Notes: generated by a model from the sequence alone, not told the origin. Numbered from the stretch's first letter, positions 14,979 to 22,426 are shown. The stretch: DNA of 64,000 nt from Azospirillum baldaniorum (GCF_003119195.2 NZ_CP022253.1:1196001-1260000); one strand, 5' to 3'. Numbers and translations: made by a program.

Positions 14979-15006
14979 GGGGGAGGAGGCCCTCCTCCCC
15001 CAAACG
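14979..15006. terminator. strong palindrome near the left end of the element
   Basis: GTTGGGGGAGGAGG and its inverse form an almost continuous GC-rich palindrome just beyond the minus-strand lipoprotein gene ending at 15044. No T-run follows on either strand, so termination is only probable. Confidence 0.45.
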
Positions 15007-15043
15007 CCACGCCCGGTCCTGATGGGCGAGGGGTGGTGAGCGG

Positions 15044-15337
15044 TCACGGGCAGGTGTAGTGCGCGGTCCAGGTCAGGAAGTCGCCAATGACATTATGGGC
15101 CGGCGTGCTGTAGACGGACAGGATCGTCGGCTCGGACGCGCAGAACTCCCGGATGTTTCGCAGGGCGTAGCGCCGGGAGTCCTCGTCCGACGTTTCGCCT
15201 ACGTCCGTGGAGCCGTGAATCGTCCACACCGCCTTGCCGTCCTGCTCGCCGGTGACATAAGGCCGGGAGTAATGAGACGATAACGTGCAGGCGGTGAGCA
15301 GGAGAACGACAGGCAAAGCGCGAAAAGCGAAAGGCAT
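15044..15337 (-). CDS. small lipoprotein of the mobile element
   Basis: This is 97 residues, starting MPFAFRALPVVLLLTAC, a signal peptide with lipobox LLTAC (Cys at residue 17). The body contains SRPYVTGEQDGKAVWTIHGSTDVG and three further Cys-free short strands, ending FLTWTAHYTCP. GGTGGA lies 5 nt before the ATG at 15337; an upstream in-frame start at 15379 is less good. No family was recognised. Small lipoproteins in temperate elements sometimes alter the host surface or block superinfection, which is only a suggestion here. Confidence 0.65.
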   Translation of the reverse strand: MPFAFRALPVVLLLTACTLSSHYSRPYVTGEQDGKAVWTIHGSTDVGETSDEDSRRYALRNIREFCASEPTILSVYSTPAHNVIGDFLTWTAHYTCP

Positions 15338-15403
15338 GATTCCACCCATTTCGGTTGTGCCCATACGCTCGCCGCGCAATTTCCCGTCGTCAAGCTCATC
15401 CGT

Positions 15404-16276
15404 TCAGTACCCGCCGCGCAGCAAGCCGCCGGGCCGCATCTGCCGGCGCATCTCGTCGGAGACGACGGCGCGCACGCTGTTCTCCACCTGTCTGCCGATC
15501 TGCGCCGCAAGCTCCTGGTCGGCGACGGCGTTGCCGCTGGCGTGGCCCTCGACCCTGATGTCGTTGTTCACGGTGATGCTCGTCCCGCTGGTCGCCGTGG
15601 CGGCCTTCAGGATGCTGTCGGCGTTGTCCATCTGCTCCGGGGTGAAGATGCCCTCGCCGCGCTTGGCGATCACCGGCACCTCGCCGCGCAGCAGCCCGCC
15701 GGTGTGGAACTTCGGGGCGCCGGCGAACAGGCTCATGGGCACGGAGCGCGACGGCACCCCGCCAGCGCCGACGAAACCGCCCTCGTGATAGATGAAGCCG
15801 GTTCCGGGGCCGATTGCAGCCGCTCCAGTGGCCGCTGATGCGCTTGCGGTCGGGCCGATGCCCATCCACCCCATCGCGGCCAGGGCGGCTTGCTGGACCA
15901 TCCAGCGCGCGAAGAAGTCGGCGAGCATCTTGCTCATGTTGCCGATCATGGAGCGGAACCCGTCGCCGATGCGCGCTTGGCCGGTCAGGATTGACGACAC
16001 GCCGCCGGCGAACTCGTCGGTGAAGCTGCGGATGCCCTCGGCGCGGCTGAGCTGGAGGCGCTCCTCGGCGCCGAGGCTGCGATCCACGCCGCGGGCGGTC
16101 TCGCGCTGCTGACGCTGATGCGCGGCGGCCAGGATGCCCTCGCGCTCCTTGGCGCGGAGTTCGCCCAAGCGGTCGATCTCCTGATCGGTGAGCGTGTCGT
16201 CGCCCCCGGCGAGGGACTTCTCCAGTCGGGCGCGCAGCGTGTCCAGCTCGGCTTGGTCAGACTTAGCGAGCGGCAT
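15404..16276 (-). CDS. mini tail tape-measure-like protein
   Basis: This 290-residue protein resembles only the C-terminal part of lambda-type tail tape-measure proteins. After a charged helical N-terminus (about 1-75) come a hydrophobic stretch IGNMSKMLADFFARWMVQQAALAAMGWMGIG near 105-140, an Ala/Gly-rich linker, then FIYHEGGFVGAG, FHTGGLLRGEVPVIAKRGEG and IFTPEQMDNADSIL near 160-225, the conserved gpH-type ending. AAGGAGG lies 7 nt before the ATG at 16276. Tape-measure proteins are normally over 600 residues and set tail length. No other tail gene is present. It overlaps the upstream gene by 14 bp, so it is expressed in the element's operon. Confidence 0.75.
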   Translation of the reverse strand: MPLAKSDQAELDTLRARLEKSLAGGDDTLTDQEIDRLGELRAKEREGILAAAHQRQQRETARGVDRSLGAEERLQLSRAEGIRSFTDEFAGGVSSILTGQARIGDGFRSMIGNMSKMLADFFARWMVQQAALAAMGWMGIGPTASASAATGAAAIGPGTGFIYHEGGFVGAGGVPSRSVPMSLFAGAPKFHTGGLLRGEVPVIAKRGEGIFTPEQMDNADSILKAATATSGTSITVNNDIRVEGHASGNAVADQELAAQIGRQVENSVRAVVSDEMRRQMRPGGLLRGGY

Positions 16277-16610
16277 TGGGGGCCTCCTTCGTGAGCGAAG
16301 CGAGGGCCACTTTTCCGGCGGCCTCGGCGTCGGTGAGGAAACGCTCCACGTCCGCGTCGATGCGGGCGCAGATGGCCACCCATTCGGCGTCGGACACGGT
16401 GCGGCGGATGTCCTGCTCGTAGGCGCGGCGTAGCTTGTCGGCCTGGAGATCGTCGCCGAGACCGGCGACAATGCCCTTGCAGATTTGGCTGATGCGCTGC
16501 TTAGACAGGCCGTACGGAATGGCGAGCGCGGTGAGCGGAACGAAGGCGTAGCGGGCGCGGCAGGCGCGGAGGAGGGCGCGTTCGTAGGCCGGCATGGGAC
16601 GCTTGGTCAT
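16263..16610 (-). CDS. small putative HTH protein of the mobile element
   Basis: A 115-residue protein, MTKRPMPAYERALLRACRARYAF, followed by a likely helix-turn-helix (LTALAIPYGLSKQRISQICKGIVAGLG, about 29-55, with the turn at YGLSKQ and a recognition helix RISQICKGI) and a charged helical C-terminus. The ATG at 16610 overlaps the stop of the upstream gene (ATGA). It could regulate the operon or act like the small terminase-type DNA-binding proteins of phages; neither can be proved from sequence. Confidence 0.65.
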   Translation of the reverse strand: MTKRPMPAYERALLRACRARYAFVPLTALAIPYGLSKQRISQICKGIVAGLGDDLQADKLRRAYEQDIRRTVSDAEWVAICARIDADVERFLTDAEAAGKVALASLTKEAPNAAR

Positions 16611-17326
16611 TGCGCCAACTCCCGCAGCTTCGCCGAGATGGTACTCATGCGGGCGACCGCGGCGGTCGCGGCGGCCTCGGCCTCGGAGAACTCGGCGATC
16701 AAGCCCGGCAGGACGCGGCCGAGGTCGCGCTGGAACTTCAGCCCGGCGAGGCGATGGGCGGTTTCGGGGGCGTCGATGCGGGTGAGAGCGCCCTCCAGGT
16801 CGGTGATGGCCTTCGCGGCAATCCCACGGGTCTTCTCGATGGTGGTGAGCGCCTTCTCGTGGTCGCTCATGGCGGCCAGTATCGGGGCGCGGTCCAAGCC
16901 CTCGGTGCGATCGACCCATCGGGCGAGTGTGTCGGCGTCCTTCAGGGCACGGGAAGCCGGCGGTTGCTCGGCGGACAGGGTACGAGCCTGTTCAACGTAC
17001 GCCGCGATAACGGCGCGGTCATTCGCCATGTCCGCCGGCATGTCCGCCAGCTTCGCCGCATCCTGCACCAGTGCCTTGAGGTCGGAGGCGCGCTTGGTAA
17101 GGCCCGTGCCGAAGGCGACCAGCTCGGCCGTGGCTTCCTGCACGATGCCAGCCAGCGCGGCGGCGGCCTCGGCCGGGGTCAGGGCCGCGGTGTCAGGGAC
17201 GCGCACGCGCCAGCTCGCAATCTGCGAGCTGGCGACGGGATGCAGGCTGACGCCACCGACGAACGGGCACTCAAAATGGAAGTGAGCGTCGAGGGTGCCA
17301 ATGATCGGAGATTTCGCGAAGTGCAC
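16607..17326 (-). CDS. unknown Ala-rich helical protein of the mobile element
   Basis: A 239-residue protein. Residues 1-45 contain a few strands and Cys/His-containing FHFECPFVGGVSLHPV; the rest is long Ala/Leu/Glu-rich helices with heptad spacing, typical of a coiled-coil scaffold or chaperone. The start is taken as GTG at 17326: GGAG lies 7 nt upstream, and the ATG at 17374 falls between the -35 and -10 of a promoter (17358-17387), so it could not be in that mRNA. It is the first gene of the overlapping set with the HTH and tape-measure-like genes. No family was recognised. Confidence 0.6.
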   Translation of the reverse strand: MHFAKSPIIGTLDAHFHFECPFVGGVSLHPVASSQIASWRVRVPDTAALTPAEAAAALAGIVQEATAELVAFGTGLTKRASDLKALVQDAAKLADMPADMANDRAVIAAYVEQARTLSAEQPPASRALKDADTLARWVDRTEGLDRAPILAAMSDHEKALTTIEKTRGIAAKAITDLEGALTRIDAPETAHRLAGLKFQRDLGRVLPGLIAEFSEAEAAATAAVARMSTISAKLRELAQ

Positions 17327-17328
17327 TG

Positions 17329-17358
17329 TCCGCTCCAGGGTAATGGTCCTGGAGCGGA
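17329..17358 (-). promoter_or_regulatory. operator-like inverted repeat at the transcription start
   Basis: Perfect 11-bp arms (17329-17339 and 17348-17358) with an 8-bp spacer. The right arm touches the -10 box and the centre covers the expected start site, the classic place for a repressor. The left arm also contains the Shine-Dalgarno GGAG of the gene at 17326. Confidence 0.6.
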
Positions 17359-17387
17359 TCTTAGGTGGTATCATTGGACAATGTCAA
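17358..17387 (-). promoter_or_regulatory. sigma-70-type promoter of the element operon
   Basis: TTGACA (complement of 17382-17387) and TAAGAT (complement of 17358-17363) are separated by 18 bp on the minus strand. Transcription should begin near 17351, about 25 nt before the GTG start. Confidence 0.65.
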
Positions 17388-17487
17388 ACCGCCTGCAGAA
17401 ACCGCAAGAATAATCCCGAGCAAACGCCAAGTATAACCGAAATATACAAGCGCTAACTGCGCAAATTATGTTTTGGAGCGTCGCTTT

Positions 17488-18513
17488 TCAATTTTGTCGT
17501 CCAACAAGATTTGCTGGATTTTCCTGCGAGTCCTGCTCAGGCTCGAGGCCGAGCATGGTCATGAGCTGGCGGCGAAGGTCGTCCTCGGTGACCGGGACCG
17601 GCAGGGGCGGCAGATCGACCGCGCTGGCGGCGATTTCCGGGGCCGTGGATTCGGTCTGAGCTTCGGGGGTGGGGATGGGGGCCTGAATGGCTTGAGGGCG
17701 CTCCTGCGAGTCCTGACGGGCCGCCTGATACTCGGTCATCTGCCGGTCGATCTCGTCCATGAACTGCTTTCGCAACTCGGCCTCGGTCATGCCGGCGTAG
17801 GGGCCGGTTTCGATGATCCGCGAGCCGGGGACGGCGGGAGGCGTGATGTCCATGGCGCCGGTGCGGATCAGCCGGCGGAAGTCCTGTGTGCGGTGAGTGG
17901 TGCCGCCGTCCTCGACTTGGTTGCGAACGTGATAGCCGAACTGGCCCTTGATCCCACCGGGAGAGCCGTTGTGATCGCCGAGGTCGGTGACGTAGCCGTG
18001 CTTGTTCAGCCGGGCGCGGGTGGCGTCCATAATGCGGCTGTCGGGCAGGGCGACGGAGAGATGGATGTGCTCGCGGACGCCAGTCCGGGCGCGGGTCGGC
18101 ACGCTGGTCCACTCGGCATAGAAGGGCTTGCCGGGGTAGGCGCGCTTGAAGGCCGTCCGGATCGTGTTCACGAGCTTGTCGTGCTCGGAGATCGGGTAGC
18201 CGCGGACATCCAGCTTGAACCAGATCAGGCGGTGCTGAGCCGCGACAGCTTCCGCGGCTTGGACAACCTCGACCGGGGCGTCATGCCATTTCTTCTTCCG
18301 CTTCTTCTTCCAGGCATCCCGGTTAGTGCCGGCTTCGCCGGCACCCATGTCGCTGGTCTGGGAGGTGGCGGGAGAGGAGACGGAATGGTGGCCTTTCGGC
18401 GAAATCTTTCGCTGGGCCTTGCGCCGTGCGGGTTTCGGGCCGGTCGAAAAAGAGCGTTTGTGTGAAGTTGAGGCGGTCGTCGTGACCGGGGTTCTATGGG
18501 CCTTCTCAGGCAT
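17488..18513 (-). CDS. putative HUH-type replication initiator
   Basis: A 341-residue protein with a basic N-terminus (KKKRKKKW near 70-76). The core, about 95-215, reads LIWFKLDVRGYPI, then FYAEWTSVPTRARTG and REHIHLSVALPDSR: a strand, a strand, and the His149-Ile-His151 pair of HUH nucleases. Tyr194 in QFGYHVRN could be the catalytic tyrosine. This order matches rolling-circle Rep proteins of plasmids, filamentous phages and satellites, which nick and join one DNA strand. The C-terminal third is Pro/Gln-rich and likely flexible. The ATG at 18513 has GGAGAG upstream; an open frame to 18669 lacks a site. Confidence 0.55.
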   Translation of the reverse strand: MPEKAHRTPVTTTASTSHKRSFSTGPKPARRKAQRKISPKGHHSVSSPATSQTSDMGAGEAGTNRDAWKKKRKKKWHDAPVEVVQAAEAVAAQHRLIWFKLDVRGYPISEHDKLVNTIRTAFKRAYPGKPFYAEWTSVPTRARTGVREHIHLSVALPDSRIMDATRARLNKHGYVTDLGDHNGSPGGIKGQFGYHVRNQVEDGGTTHRTQDFRRLIRTGAMDITPPAVPGSRIIETGPYAGMTEAELRKQFMDEIDRQMTEYQAARQDSQERPQAIQAPIPTPEAQTESTAPEIAASAVDLPPLPVPVTEDDLRRQLMTMLGLEPEQDSQENPANLVGRQN

Positions 18514-18969
18514 GGCTATACGCTCTCCGCGGTTAGGGGGAGCGCAGGGGACTTGTGCGACAACAGTCCAGGCGGTAGAATCCGCGATAACATCATCTCG
18601 GTGGTGTCGCAGCGTGGCACCGCTGCGCGGACGATGGCGGCCCGGCAAGGCCGCCATTTCCATTTGCACCCTATCGCATTTGAGCCGAATCCGGCAAGCG
18701 CCCGGTGCAGCGCCGCGCCACCGGCCAGTGCGCGCCTGCGCGTTGACCTATTCCGAACGCCGCACAATGAGACGAAGGGAACCGCCCGCGGCATGGCGCG
18801 CTTTTTTTCTTGGCTCTGTTGGTCAGATCAAAGACTAAGTAAGCATTAGCTTCAATAAGTAATCGCTTATTTAAGCAAAAATAGCGCAATTGCGCTAATA
18901 TTCCTTGATGATAATCCATCGAAAGAAGTAACTCTTTGGCGCAACATTGCGACAAGGAGTTCTATAACC
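18514..18969. other. 456-base control region of the element, AT-rich on the right
   Basis: This lies between the minus-strand replication gene and a plus-strand small gene. From about 18790 to 18960 the DNA is much more AT-rich than anywhere else in the element and holds repeated TAAGCA/TTAAGC and AATAAGT/TTATTT words plus the palindrome at 18882-18897. It is the best candidate for the divergent promoter pair and for a replication origin. No gene is supported; a minus-strand 94-codon frame across it has poor composition. Confidence 0.55.
18882..18897. promoter_or_regulatory. 16-bp perfect palindrome, probable operator
   Basis: TAGCGCAATTGCGCTA, uninterrupted, 73 bp upstream of the plus-strand gene at 18970. 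A related GCGCAACATTGCG word follows at about 18939-18951, so a repressor may bind cooperatively. Confidence 0.55.
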
Positions 18970-19131
18970 ATGGCTGAGTACGTGATCCGAGTGCGCGACG
19001 ACAGCCTTGACGATCTGAGCCTTGCGGAGCGCGTCGAGTTCTTCTTGCTGCGGCTCCAGGAGGGCGTTCAGCCGATGGCCGGCGCGGAGTTGCTGAGCGC
19101 CGATGGCGTGGCCGTCGAGGCGTTGACCTAG
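18970..19131 (+). CDS. 53-residue protein of the mobile element
   Basis: Encodes MAEYVIRVRDDSLDDLSLAERVEFFLLRLQEGVQPMAGAELLSADGVAVEALT in the sense that it opens MAEYVIRVRDDSLDD and ends VAVEALT. AAGGAG lies 10 nt before the ATG. The product is acidic, with an amphipathic helix (LAERVEFFLLRLQE, residues 18-31). It is the first plus-strand gene after the control region, the position of a copy-number or early regulatory protein. No family was recognised. It is too short for usual ORF cut-offs. Confidence 0.6.
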   Translation: MAEYVIRVRDDSLDDLSLAERVEFFLLRLQEGVQPMAGAELLSADGVAVEALT

Positions 19132-19165
19132 GCCGCGGTCAACGGGCCGGTCAACATGGTGGTGA

Positions 19166-19197
19166 TGAGGGGCGCGGTCGTCTGGCCGCGCCCTTCG
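19166..19197 (+). terminator. probable terminator after the 53-residue gene
   Basis: GGGCGCGG and CCGCGCCC form an 8-bp stem with an 8-nt loop about 40 bp after the stop, followed by TTCGTCGTT. The T-run is weak. Confidence 0.45.
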
Positions 19198-19309
19198 TCG
19201 TTCTGGGAATAGCAAGGAACCTGTGGATTAACCGGCTCGTGGCATCGTCCGATCTTCTGTCCGTTCAAGGGTTGCGTTAGGGTGTTCTCCGCATCCAAGG
19301 AGTTCAGCC

Positions 19310-19591
19310 ATGAGTGAACAGGTCGCTCGCCGGTTTGTCGTCGTTGCGAAGCAGCGTATTTCACCGCGCACGGAACACGACGTCGGCGGGTTCGCTACGC
19401 GCACCGCGGTGTTCGAGGGCAACGTGACAATCGCCGAGATCGTTGATTGGGCGATTCCATACAGTTTTAGCGTCGGAACCCAAATCGAAGTGTTTGAGGA
19501 TGAGATGACGCAGGTTAAGCGGAAGGGAGCAACTGAATCCCTAATGGATGACATTATGACTGGGCTGTCCGACGAAGATCGAAGCCTCTGA
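19310..19591 (+). CDS. hypothetical protein of the mobile element
   Basis: A 93-residue protein opening MSEQVARRFVVVAKQRISPRTEHDV, with short strands in the middle (AVFEGNVTIAEIVDWAIPYSF) and an acidic end GLSDEDRSL. AAGGAG lies 7 nt before the ATG. Lower GC than the host genes. It is followed by the terminator at 19607-19634 and faces the serine recombinase. No family was recognised. Confidence 0.6.
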   Translation: MSEQVARRFVVVAKQRISPRTEHDVGGFATRTAVFEGNVTIAEIVDWAIPYSFSVGTQIEVFEDEMTQVKRKGATESLMDDIMTGLSDEDRSL

Positions 19592-19606
19592 GGTTCAAAA
19601 AATGCA

Positions 19607-19640
19607 ATGAAGGGCGCCCGTCGAGGCGCCCTTCGTCTGT
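19607..19640. terminator. bidirectional terminator
   Basis: A 10-bp stem GAAGGGCGCC with GGCGCCCTTC and a 6-nt loop, between converging genes (stops at 19591 and 19641). Confidence 0.8.
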
Positions 19641-20306
19641 TTAGCCTTCGAGCATGTTCTTGATGCTGGTCGCCGCATAGGGCTTGCCATTGACGTTCAA
19701 GAAGCCGAGGGCGGCAAGCTCCTCGCTAATCTGGCGGAGGGAGCGGGCCTTGCCGGTCTTGGGGCTCTTCCGCGCCAGACGCCTCGCCTCCTTCACCAGC
19801 TTCGGGTTCTGCTCGGCGTGACTCTTGCGGCCCTCGCACTTCCCGCTCTTTGCCTTCGCCTGCTCCCTGCCGTGCTTGAGCTTCTGGACGAGCTTCGCTT
19901 TCTCGTACTGGGAGAAAGCGCCAGCGATCTGGCGCATCATCACCTTGCTCGGGTCGGACTCGTCAGTGAGGTCTTGTCCGGATGCCGTCACCACGCGAAT
20001 GCCGCGCTTGACCAGCAGCATCACGCCCATCTCCTGGGCGATCATCCCGCGGGCGAACCGGCTGGCATCCTCAACGATGATGAGGCCGATGCCGTCCTGG
20101 GCGGCCTGCTCCAGCATCGCAGCGAAGCCGTCGCGGGTTTCAATCGGGTCGGCGCCGCTCACCGCCGCGTCCCAATAGCACGCCACCACGTTGATGCCGG
20201 TGCGCGAGGCATAGCCCATCACCGCATCGTTCTGGCGGAAGGCGCTATCGCCCTCGACGTTCGCCGCGCTGGAGGTTCGGAGATACGCAAGGGCGTTGGC
20301 GGTCAT
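19641..20306 (-). CDS. serine recombinase (resolvase family)
   Basis: A 221-residue site-specific recombinase. The resolvase N-terminal domain opens ALAYLRTSS with the catalytic serine probably at residue 12, followed by EGDSAFRQND, then GLIIVEDASRFARG (active-site Arg pair) near 85-98 and the long arm helix MMRQIAGAFSQYEKAKLVQKLKHGRE. A recombinase-type linker and a C-terminal HTH (SLRQISEELAALGFLNVNGKPYAATSIKNML) end the protein. GAGG precedes the ATG at 20306; a longer frame to 20546 overlaps the integrase. It may resolve multimers or invert DNA. Confidence 0.85.
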   Translation of the reverse strand: MTANALAYLRTSSAANVEGDSAFRQNDAVMGYASRTGINVVACYWDAAVSGADPIETRDGFAAMLEQAAQDGIGLIIVEDASRFARGMIAQEMGVMLLVKRGIRVVTASGQDLTDESDPSKVMMRQIAGAFSQYEKAKLVQKLKHGREQAKAKSGKCEGRKSHAEQNPKLVKEARRLARKSPKTGKARSLRQISEELAALGFLNVNGKPYAATSIKNMLEG

Positions 20307-20427
20307 TTGGGCCTCTGTCGACTGGCGTTCTATGGGCCTCATTATGAGACGCAGAGCGGGTTCCGTCCAGCTTTCTGTATAGCTTTCTTGAGAAAAATAT
20401 ACAGCCGGACCGGCATGAGCGCGAGGT

Positions 20428-22122
20428 CTAGCGCTTCGCGATGAGCGCCGCGTCGATGCCGGCATACTGGATGCTGTCGATGGCGGCTTTGAGGTCCGGC
20501 AGGTCGGCGCCCTTGCTGTAGCGCCCTCTCTCGCCAGACACCTCATGGCCCGACAGTGCGCTGATGATGTCGGGGTGGACCTTCGCCCGGACCAGCGCCG
20601 TGATGGCGCTGTGCCGAAGGCTATGGTAGTCCACGCCGTCGAGGCCCACGGCCTTCCGGTAGCGCCCGAACCGCTTGCTGAAGGCGAAACCGAACCGCTG
20701 GGCGATGCCGCCGGGTTCCAGCTCGGGCCAGAGCATCACATCGTCCCTGCGGCGGCGCTCGGTGACATACTCCTTGAACCCGAGGTCGAGCGCGATGCGA
20801 TGGACCGGCACCTTGCGCACGGCGGCCAGCGACTTGAGCCGCCGACCGGGCGCCTTCCCGTCGCCGTCGCCGTCGGTGTCGTCGGCGTGGATGTCGAGAT
20901 AGGTCACGCCGTCCTCCTCCTTCACGTCCTCGACGCGGAGCTGGGCCAGTTCCTCCAGACGGCAGGGATGGAAGAGGCCGAGCACAGGGAGCCACCAATC
21001 GGCATCGCGCACGATGAAGGCGCCCGGCTCGCTGCGCCTGGCCGTGCTCTTGCAGCCGGCGTAGATCGGGCTGGAGAACAGCGTGCGGAGCTGGTCGGCG
21101 CTCCAGGCGTCGCGCTCGGCGTTGCGGCGCACGGTGCGCTTGGGCGCTTTGTAGACGGCGCTGGCGATGTTCTCGGTGACGAACCCCTGCGCAACAGCCC
21201 AGCCGAAGAAGCTGGACACCAAGTTCGCATATTTCTTCACCGTCTTGGCCGCGAGCGTCTCCAGCGACGGGTCGGCCTTCGTCATCGCCACCAGGTCAGC
21301 GAGCGACTTCCCTTTGAAGGCGGGCTTCTTGCTGCGATGGGCGGGGAGGGCCTGAAGCATCGCGACGAACGCGGACACGTCCTGCCTGGCGTAGCGGTCC
21401 AGCCGCCGGTCGCCGGCTGATTCGGAGAACAGGGTGAGCGCCTGCTCGGCATCGTGGGCCATGGACGGGCGCCATGCGCCGGCTTTGATCCTCTCCGCAG
21501 AGAACCGCGCCCATGCATCGGTGAGCTTCGGCGCTTGCTTGCCGCTGGAGGCCGCCGCCGACCGGAATGCTTCATCAGCGGGAGCGAAGCCAAAATCACC
21601 CGCTGCACGCGCGCCAAGCGTTTCCGCTGCGGCTACAGCGCCGCGCAGCACAAGCCGGCGGAAGGTCTGACCTACCTCGGACGCTGGATCAGCAACGATG
21701 CCGTGTTGGTCAAGAAGGCGGTAGGCCAGCGCGTCCGCCATGCTGGTGTCATTGCTGGCAAGAGCAAGGCGGATCTTCTCAATCGTTCCTTTGTTCGATT
21801 CGATGCGGGCGAGCGCCTCCTCACGAGTCTTCTTGACGGACCCAAGGGAGCGCTCGCCATCAGCCACGGTATCGGCGACCCACTCTTGAACGATGCGGAT
21901 GGCGTCGGCGGCGGTTAGGTCGCGGTTGGTGCGCATTTGCGAGAACAGTTCATCGGACGTGACGGCGAGCGCGCGGGCCTTCTGAATAGCCTGGTCGTGC
22001 GGCAGTGAGCCGAGAGATTGCACCAGCTCGCGCTGGCCGCCAAAGCGATCAATGAGGTCCAGAGGGATTCGGCGACGGAAAATCCGGCGGCCAGCGCGGA
22101 CGCGCAGGAAGCGATTCGACAT
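20428..22122 (-). CDS. tyrosine integrase of the mobile element
   Basis: A 564-residue phage-type integrase. The N-terminus MSNRFLRVRAGRRIFRRRIPLDLIDRFG is the arm-binding start found in many alphaproteobacterial integrases; a SAM-like core-binding domain lies near 190-310 and the catalytic domain near 330-550. Catalytic residues are visible: Arg in HPCRLEELAQL, His500 and Arg503 in HSLRHSAIT, His526 in SGHEVSG and the nucleophile Tyr535 in RGRYSKG. The gene starts 138 bp from the tRNA-Thr end and reads away from it, the usual position for an integrase that recombines at that tRNA. Confidence 0.93.
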   Translation of the reverse strand: MSNRFLRVRAGRRIFRRRIPLDLIDRFGGQRELVQSLGSLPHDQAIQKARALAVTSDELFSQMRTNRDLTAADAIRIVQEWVADTVADGERSLGSVKKTREEALARIESNKGTIEKIRLALASNDTSMADALAYRLLDQHGIVADPASEVGQTFRRLVLRGAVAAAETLGARAAGDFGFAPADEAFRSAAASSGKQAPKLTDAWARFSAERIKAGAWRPSMAHDAEQALTLFSESAGDRRLDRYARQDVSAFVAMLQALPAHRSKKPAFKGKSLADLVAMTKADPSLETLAAKTVKKYANLVSSFFGWAVAQGFVTENIASAVYKAPKRTVRRNAERDAWSADQLRTLFSSPIYAGCKSTARRSEPGAFIVRDADWWLPVLGLFHPCRLEELAQLRVEDVKEEDGVTYLDIHADDTDGDGDGKAPGRRLKSLAAVRKVPVHRIALDLGFKEYVTERRRRDDVMLWPELEPGGIAQRFGFAFSKRFGRYRKAVGLDGVDYHSLRHSAITALVRAKVHPDIISALSGHEVSGERGRYSKGADLPDLKAAIDSIQYAGIDAALIAKR

Positions 22123-22259
22123 GGCACACTCTATGGTGTGTCCGTCCGGCTACATTCCTCGCGTGGACTCGCCGCGTGGACCTTCGGCATGGACAACCCC
22201 GCCTGGGGCTGGTGCCGCGTCCAGAAACCGCTAAGCTATTGAAAGACTTAGGAAAGCTA

Positions 22260-22335
22260 TGGTGCCGGTTGCAGGGCTCGAACCCGCGACCTTCGGTTTA
22301 CAAAACCGCTGCTCTACCAACTGAGCTAAACCGGC
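22260..22335 (-). tRNA. tRNA-Thr(UGU)
   Basis: 76 nt on the minus strand including an encoded CCA. The acceptor GCCGGTT pairs with AACCGGC, the D arm reads GCTCAGTTGGTAGAGC, the anticodon loop TTTGTAA gives UGU, and the T loop is TTCGAGC. It reads ACA threonine codons. The gene is the integration site: its 3' 28 bases are the proximal att, and integration restores the full tRNA. Confidence 0.95.
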
Positions 22336-22426
22336 GTGCCGCCCGGCCAGACCGCGGCGGGCGCTTACACTAGCGTCCCGCGCGGTCCGCGGCAAGCCTC
22401 ACCTGTGCGGTGCGTTCGGAGACGCG

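Larger units (their letters stand above)
14829..22287. mobile_element. integrated element in tRNA-Thr(UGU), about 7.4 kb
   Basis: The element is bounded by the 28-bp att copy at 14829-14856 and the tRNA-Thr 3' end at 22260-22287. It encodes, from the tRNA inward, a tyrosine integrase, a serine recombinase, two small plus-strand genes, a control region with a palindrome, an HUH-type replication protein, a promoter with operator, and a minus-strand run of three overlapping genes ending in a tape-measure-like protein and a lipoprotein. Small size, dual recombinases, its own replication protein and a single tail-related gene fit a phage satellite or an integrative plasmid-like element better than a complete prophage. 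Confidence 0.85.

Noticed and set aside
18671..18955. Minus-strand 94-codon frame across the element control region
   Set aside because: It spans the palindrome and AT-rich stretch, mixes odd composition, and has no ribosome-binding site.
14857..22259. Complete temperate prophage
   Set aside because: No terminase, portal, capsid, lysis or repressor-Cro set is recognisable, and the space is too small.
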